From contig NC_073695.1 of the NCBI RefSeq assembly GCF_029784165.1, forward strand, positions 145,971,946 through 146,035,945: DNA of 64,000 nt, read 5' to 3'. Made by a program: the position numbers and the translations under genes. Position 1 is the first letter of the stretch; the number at the start of each line of letters is the position of its first letter. Shown piece by piece: positions 58,147 to 64,000 of the stretch. This stretch comes from Wyeomyia smithii (taxonomy: Eukaryota > Arthropoda > Insecta > Diptera > Culicidae). The notes under the pieces were generated by a model. The model was not told the origin of the DNA and did not search any database. It worked only from the letters and a program-made list of their open reading frames with translations.

Positions 58147-58522
58147 CAGTGGTTATCAACCTTCTTCAGTTCATGCACCCCCTTTTGATAATTTTTACAA
58201 GCTTTTCCCCCCCTATGGGCACCATGAAAGAAAAGCTGTAGTAATTAAAAAATATAAGGCTTTTTAAACTTTAATTTTGACCAGGTTTCAAGCAGGAGCA
58301 GGAGAACACCAATACACGGGCATACAATTCAGCATTTCTTGTGAAGGTGTGTGTGACGATTTATCGTTACCAAGCACATTTGAAAAAAAAAATGAAAAAA
58401 ATGTCGCACCACCGTCAATCACAAAGGCTCATTACATGTGAAATTTTTCCACTCGCAATTCCCCCCCTGCAACGGTTAAATTCCCCCCTAGGGGGGAATT
58501 CCCCCCCGGTTGAAAACCGCTG
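58147..58522. mobile_element. 376-bp hAT MITE inside BEL-2 integrase
   Basis: Ends CAGTGGTTATCAACC and GGTTGAAAACCGCTG; 8-bp duplication ATCTAGAG at 58139-58146 and 58523-58530. The interior has C runs (CCCCCCTA) like the MITE at 50859. MITE plus duplication is 384 bases, a multiple of three, but stops inside it end the frame. Confidence 0.9.
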
Positions 58523-59418
58523 ATCTAGAGGTAACAACATCGCTGTCAACCAAGTCTTTTAAATTAGCCTTGCGGCGTTTTATTGCCCGCCGTGGTGCAC
58601 CGGCGGAAATTTACACCGATCACGGAACAAATTTTGTTGGGGCGTGCAGAGAACTAGCTTCTCAGATTGCTGCGATGAACCAAGAACTTTCAGAGACTTT
58701 CACGAACACTAATACGCGTTGGATCTTCATTCCACCATCCTCCCCTCACATGGGCGGTGCGTGGGAAAGGATGGTACAGTCGGTTAAAACAGCAATGAAC
58801 TCCATACACCGTACCCGGGCGCCATCTAAAGAAGTGTTCCATACAGTATAGTGCGAAGCGGAATCAATGGTCAATTCTAGGCCATTGACATATATGCATT
58901 TGGAAACATCGGACCAGGAGGCATTGACTCCGAATCACTTTATCCTTCTGAGCTCGAACGGGGTTAAGCAGACGGAGAAAGCGCCAACTGCGGAAAGTGA
59001 GACACTGCGGGGTGGATGGAATATATGTCGACATATACTGGATCAATTCTGGATCAGATGGACCCGAGAATATCTACCCGATCTAACGAGACGTGCCAAG
59101 TGGCATCAGGACGTGAGGCCAGTTCAGGAGGGAGACGTTGTATTCATCATGGGTGAGGTCATACGGAACCGGTGGACTCGTGGTAAGGTATTAAAGGTCT
59201 TTTCGGGGAAAGATGGTCGCATCCGGCAGGCCTATGTTCAGACTAGTACAGGAGTTCTACGACGTCCCGTAGCAAAACTAGCGGTTCTCGATGTACTTTC
59301 GAGAGGTAATCCTGCAATATCGGAGCAGAATTACGGAGAGGGGAATGTTGCGGGAGACGTTACGGCCGGTAACGGCTCAGGCAACGAATCTTCCACAGGG
59401 AATCCAGAATCTCGTTGA
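58523..59418 (+). pseudogene. BEL-2 integrase second half and C-terminal domain
   Basis: Continues the integrase after the MITE in the same frame: RRFIARRGAPAEIYTDHGTNFVG (second Asp) and PHMGGAWERMVQS (Glu). TAG at 58849 then interrupts before SMVNSRPLTYM and the DUF5641-like end (VQEGDVVFIMGEVIRNRWTRGKV). The frame closes inside the 3' LTR at 59418. Confidence 0.87.
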
Positions 59419-60041
59419 CATCTCTATTGTTTGAATAAACCTCAACGGGTGTGAGTAGATATGTGCGGGAGTAGGCTGTCATTTCACAAGAAGAATGCTT
59501 ATCATCAAAACAATTCCATGCGTGCAGTAAATCACTTATGAGCGGGAAGTCTTTTCAATTAAACTTTGTTAAATTATAATTTAGAATTAAATAATCCGGG
59601 TAGTGTTTAAAAGATAAAGATTAAAAACGTTGTAAGTTTTTCTCAATTTCCCATATCATTATATATTGAGTGTATTCGGCTTATTGCTAAAATTAAAACA
59701 AAACTACGATTATAGGTTATAATTTCAACCAATCTCATCCTCGGTATTAAGGTATTCAATCCTTTCAATACGAATGTTAAATGTAAGTAAATTTATTATA
59801 TTCTAAGCTCGTGCATTACTCAAATTAAGAATTACTCAATCATGCCAGGTGAATGCTAACTAAAATCACAAGCAAATTAGTCGTAGGATCTCATTGAAGA
59901 GTTACCGAATTGTGAGTAATTCTCAACAAACTATTTCAATTAATGATTAAACAACATTTATATTTAGCTTTAAAGCTTTTGCGAATAAAGTGATTGCTAC
60001 GGAACAGTGACTACGAATCTGCGATTTATGCTGTGAGAACA
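59346..60041 (+). repeat. BEL-2 3' LTR
   Basis: 696 bp; it overlaps the last 73 bases of the pol frame. Confidence 0.92.
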
Positions 60042-60560
60042 GCTTCCGGTTATCGAAAATGACTAATTACCACACAGTATGGTTATTTTTGTAACCAAAT
60101 AATAGCCAGTGGCCGAACATTGAATCCATAGACCATTCTGAAATCCACGATGACTACTTCCGGTTTCCGTAAAACAAGCTATGATGACCGAACACAACCC
60201 AATATGGGTATTTATGGAATCGAAATGATGCCAAGAGACCAGAAATCAACTCAAGACGTTCTTTGGAAATCCAAGATGGTGACTTCCGGTTGCCAGAAAT
60301 CGAAATGATCGACATATGCAAAAAATCGACCCCTGACGACATTTTTCAATCCGCAGTGACAACTTAAAATCTGGAATCGCAAAGTTGAATTGTTGGAAAA
60401 TAGCCAAAAAGATCATTCCGGAATCGCTATAATACCCAGAGATCGGAAATCAAATCCAGGCGCCTTTTTGAAATCCATTGGTATTTATTGGTTGTTTTTG
60501 GAGCCAAATCCAAGATGGCAATTTCCGGTTTAAAGATAACAGCCAAAAATAATTAGCGGC
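60042..60560. repeat. Satellite of about 100-118 bp, block 2
   Basis: Continuation of block 1 beyond BEL-2, with the same phrases (GACTTCCGGTT, ACCCAATATGGGTATTT, CGAAATGATGCCAAGAGACC). Confidence 0.78.
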
Positions 60561-60595
60561 AGTTATTGACATAAACGTGTTGATACAAGATAATC

Positions 60596-61264
60596 CATCA
60601 TAATCTTATCGACTATCAATCAAAGAATTATTGAAAAGGAGCAGTTTACTTCGAATTTATCCCTTGCGACCGTTTTAACATGCAATAATGCTTATGTAGT
60701 TATACGTCAAATTTGCGGTCGTGACTTTGCAGACAACATTACGAGATGATACCTCATTCAAATTAAAATTAATGACTTTTACGGTTACTATTGATTTAGC
60801 TGAATAAAGGTCCCATCATTCATTTTACTAGGCCTTTCAAAGTTCATTTTATAATGTTAAATATAATTATTTACCACCCAATATAAACAGGTGAAGGTAG
60901 TTATTAAAATGACTGGATACCTTTTTTGTTTGTAAAACAAAAACATTTCTTAAATTATCTTGAATCGGAAGAATCGATTTCTATTAATTTTGTTTATATT
61001 TGGCACCTTAATACTTTTTCACGTGCTGCTTGATTAAAGATTAAGACAATGCTGAATCTATCCCTGGCCAAACAAATATGCCAGAATTTCCGAAAAATTC
61101 TATTACATATGAAAACACTAGTTTCTACCAGTCTACCACATAACGGTTTCAATGTTCTCTTTATGTGCATGTAAAGAAGTGTAAGTGTAAATTTACACTA
61201 CCATATAATTGTGGTCATAGGCTGAGAGGCTCAGCAACGCGGGCCGGGTATCAGTTAGTCTTAT
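60596..61264. other. Spacer between composite copies A and B
   Basis: AT-rich, no gene or repeat recognised. Confidence 0.4.
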
Positions 61265-63125
61265 ATCTATAAATGCGAATGTCTGTCTTTCTGTCTGTTC
61301 CCTATAGACTCAAAAACTACAGAACCAATTGTCGTGAAAATTTGTACATAGGGGTTTTCGAGTACAAGGAGTAAACCTAAAATATTAGTTTTGCTATATC
61401 TCATAAGCGTTGGCAAGGGGGGGTAAATTGGTGGTTTAAGACCGTAGAATCTTTCCCCCCGATAACCGTGCAAATTAATATACAGATGTTTTTGAGTCTA
61501 ACATGTATTTATGCCACGTTACGATGACTTTTTTGTATCTCAGAGGCGTCGTAAGGATGAGGGGGGAAGTTAACAATGTCAATCTTTGATTATTTTAATT
61601 ATTTCAAAAATCAACCCAAGTTTCTGAAAAACATTCCAAAATGGTCCAATACCACCCAATATAAATATTTCTTAAACCAGAACAGTGCCGAGACTAAAAA
61701 TCAAATCTAGACGTCATCTTGAAATCTAAGATGGCGCCCTCCGGTTCCAGAAAATTATCAAATACCCATATAGCCCATATAGTCCATTATGGTTTGTTAT
61801 GGAACTAAAATGATACCCAGCGACCGAAAACCGGCTCCAGAAAGCATTTTAAAATTCAAAATGACGATTTCCAGTTTACAGAAAACAGTCTGAAATGACC
61901 GAATACCACCCCACATCGTTACTTTTGGAGTCGAGATAATGTCCAGAGACCTGGAATCAACTTTAGATACTATTTTGAAATCAAAGATGGTGACTTCCGT
62001 TTTCCGAAAATGACCAAATATCACCCAATACAGTTATTCTGCACTTCTGCAATCAAGATGATGCATATAGGCGAAAAATCGTCCCTAGACGCCATTTTGA
62101 AATTCGAAGTGGCAACAGCCAAAAATAGTCATTCCAGAACCGAGATGAAATACAGGATGGCGACTTTTGGTTACCGAAAATGACCAGATACTACATTGAA
62201 TCGACTTCACTGACCATTTTGAAATCCAATATGATGGTTTCCGGTTTCTAGAAACCCACCTATAATGACCGAACACCAACGAAATGATGCCAAGAGACCT
62301 AAAATCAATTCAAAACGCCGTTGAGAAATCCAAGATAAATACTTTCGGTTTCCAGAAATCACCAAATACCACCCAAAATGGCTATATCCGTAATCGAGAT
62401 AATGCTCATAGACCAGAAATCGACCCTTGACGTCATATTTTAATTCGAAGTGGCAATTTCCGGTTATTGAAAAACGGTCAGGAATTATCGTTTAGGAATC
62501 GAGATGAAGCCCGGATACCGGAGAACAAATACACATGCCAGTTTGAAATCCAAGGTGGCAACTTCCGGCTCTTGGGAAACAGCCTCCAATGGCCAAACAC
62601 CACCCAATATCGGTATTTCAAATGGTGCCCAGAGACCGTGAATCAAATCCAGACCGTGAATCAAATCTAGAAAACGACAAAAAATCACCCAACACAGGCA
62701 TTTCTGTAATCGAGATGATACACGTTGGCCAAAAATCGTCCCCAGACACTATTTTCAAATTCGAAGTGACAACTTTCGGTTGCTGGAAAACAGCCAAACA
62801 GCCGACAGTCCAGAACCTAGATGATGCTCATGGATCGGAAATCAGTCCAGACGCTTTTCAAAAATGCAAGATGGCGACGTTCGGTTACCGAAAAAGACCA
62901 TTTACCAATAATAACCAACGGCCGAAAATTGACTTCATTGACTATTTTGAAATCCAACATGGCGACTTCCGGTTTCTAGAAAACAACATAGGGTAATCGC
63001 TCCATGATTCCTACCGAATACCGAATACCAGGCGCCAAATCCAAGATGATGATTTTCGGTTTCTGGAAAACACCCAAAATGATGGGTGATAGTTATAGAC
63101 ATAAACATGTTAATACAAGATAATC
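61265..63125. mobile_element. Composite repetitive element, copy B
   Basis: Starts AAATGCGAATGTCTGTC, with two G-run repeat units (about 61399, 61545), then the satellite (about 61620-63085). It ends with AGTTATAGACATAAAC...ACAAGATAATC (63091-63125), as copy A does. The join into the satellite (ATTCCAAAATGGTCCAATACC, about 61622) is the same as in copy A near 51490. No ORF with a recognisable domain. Confidence 0.5.
61620..63085. repeat. Satellite of about 100-118 bp, block 3
   Basis: A dozen or so diverged units with phrases ACCACCCAATA, CGAGATGATGC, CCAGACGC, TTTTGAAATCCAAGATGGCGACTTCCGGTT. Short open frames on both strands are repeat artefacts. Confidence 0.78.
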
Positions 63126-64000
63126 TATTAAATAAAAATAAGTTGGTGTCTGTATAGCGGCGTTTCACTCGAAGTAGAATCAACGGATTTGAATGATTCT
63201 TTTTGTGTTTGTTTTGTCTTCATCTCCGACGAGTTAATAGGTCATAAAAATAACAATAATCAACTGATAAAGTTAGAAAAAAATTGAAATATTTTTTCGG
63301 TTTTTCCCGCCTTTTACTCCAAGAGCAACGTCATTAGATTACTATGATTGTAGGCTATGACCTGTAGACAAGTTGTTGTAGCGTCGTTAGTGAGGCGTCG
63401 TTGTTGAGTAAGCACCTGTTATTGATTCACATATTAAGTGATATTCGTTTTCGCTGCCTACTACACATTTCACAGTGGTAGAGAAGGTGTAGTTTTGGTG
63501 TAGCCAAAAGAAAGCCAAAAATGAATAAATTTAGTGCAAAAGAGCTTTGAACGTGACTTTGATTGTATTTAATGGCATATACTTGATGATGTAAATCAAA
63601 TTCCTGGCTTATTTGAGCAAAGTTGCAAATAATCGTTTTATGCATCAGTTTAACGTGAAGATAGAACAAGAATAATACTACATATGCGATGATTATATTT
63701 TTTTATTGCTCAGATCTGATCAATTTGTTCAATTTTCTCTAAAATGCACACTTCTTTAGATCATATTCGCTCATGCTGCAATGATTCTGTTAGCCGGTAA
63801 AATGGGAGTGTAGTTTTTGCTCTTCAAAAAACATTGATTTTTGTTCATGTTTCGGTAGAAAGACACTATTGCATTCTTACAAATCTCTGAATTTTCAATT
63901 TGTTTTTGAATGTTGAATTGAAAACTATAATGTTGCGGAGTTTCAATTGCACTGTGCTAAAGCAGTAGATCTGCCTAAAATAACAGATGAAGTCACTGAA
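63126..64000. other. AT-rich terminal spacer
   Basis: No gene, RNA or repeat supported. A minus-strand frame at 63427-63669 has no recognisable family. Confidence 0.4.

Larger units (their letters stand above)
52278..60041 (+). mobile_element. BEL/Pao LTR retrotransposon BEL-2
   Basis: LTRs 52278-52973 and 59346-60041 (696 bp each; TGTTGCGG...GAGAACA) flank gag, protease, RT, RNase H and integrase. GCTTCC (52272-52277, 60042-60047) is a 6-bp target duplication. Removing the element rejoins the satellite phrase CTTCCGGTTATCGAAAATGAC. By eye the LTRs differ at about 18 positions. No primer-binding site is visible after the 5' LTR. The element is dead through stops, frameshifts and an inserted hAT MITE. 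Confidence 0.92.
49770..60595. mobile_element. Composite repetitive element, copy A (interrupted)
   Basis: Left end AAATGCGAATGTCTGTCTG, then G-run repeats, then the satellite of 100-118 bp, then a right end (AGTTATTGACATAAAC...ACAAGATAATC, 60561-60595). The same order and ends occur in copy B (61265-63125). Removing BEL-2 and the hAT MITE leaves about 2.8 kb. No coding sequence; class unknown. A non-autonomous Helitron is one possibility because both left ends follow an A and begin TC, but no terminal hairpin with CTRR was confirmed. Confidence 0.45.

Noticed and set aside
60154..62996. Many short open frames in the satellite blocks
   Set aside because: They repeat with the satellite unit and in both strands, with no domain.
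49770..63125. Helitron call for the composite element
   Set aside because: The left ends fit A|TC, but I could not confirm a CTRR end with a preceding hairpin. Kept only as an alternative.
1..64000. CRISPR array, tRNA, rRNA or bacterial-type operon
   Set aside because: No regular short repeats with unique spacers, no tRNA cloverleaf recognised beyond the tRNA-Phe-complementary primer site, and the content is eukaryotic transposons.

Overview
The window looks like mosquito (Culicidae, probably Aedes) intergenic DNA made almost entirely of transposable elements and tandem repeats. The reasons are a Juan/Jockey-type retrotransposon tail, an I-clade LINE, two BEL/Pao retrotransposons, a Penelope-like element, hAT- and piggyBac-type MITEs, and AT-rich spacers. 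No host housekeeping gene, tRNA, rRNA or CRISPR array was recognised. The only full-length open reading frames are the two ORFs of one LINE. The other coding traces are truncated, frameshifted or carry stops.

Layout. 1-1361 (-): decayed ORF1 of an I-type LINE. 2269-8435 (+): full-length I-clade LINE with intact ORF1 and ORF2, poly-A tail and a 16-bp target-site duplication. 9140-10450 (+): 5'-truncated Juan/Jockey-like LINE. 10915-11666: foldback MITE flanked by TTAA with nested inverted repeats. 12157-32852: four near-identical tandem copies of a 5.17-kb unit, followed by a partial fifth edge to about 33560. Each unit carries a decayed minus-strand LINE reverse transcriptase, a 148-bp hairpin MITE flanked by TTA, a 244-bp direct repeat, and several minus-strand promoter-like and hairpin modules. 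34784-37734: Penelope-like element as an inverted (head-to-head) dimer bracketed by a 12-bp duplication. 38090-39024 (+): C-terminal part of an EnSpm/CACTA-like transposase. 39025-45593 (+): BEL/Pao element BEL-1 (LTRs of 418 and 417 bp, tRNA-Phe primer site, ATTTT duplication). 46640-48220 (-): broken DUF4806-type gene. 48375-49261: back-to-back TIR elements. 49370-52277 and 60042-63125: two copies of a composite repetitive element with G-run repeats of about 145 bp and a satellite of about 100-118 bp. The first copy is split by a hAT MITE (50859-51138) and by BEL-2 (52278-60041, LTRs of 696 bp), and BEL-2's integrase is itself split by a second hAT MITE (58147-58522).

The nesting gives a relative order: satellite element, then BEL-2, then hAT MITE; and transposase region, then BEL-1. 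In the array, the lesions shared by all four RT copies show that the RT was already dead when the 5.17-kb unit was amplified. The least explained part is the non-RT half of that unit, where CCAAT/TATA-like promoters and T-rich-loop hairpins recur on the minus strand without a recognisable protein.
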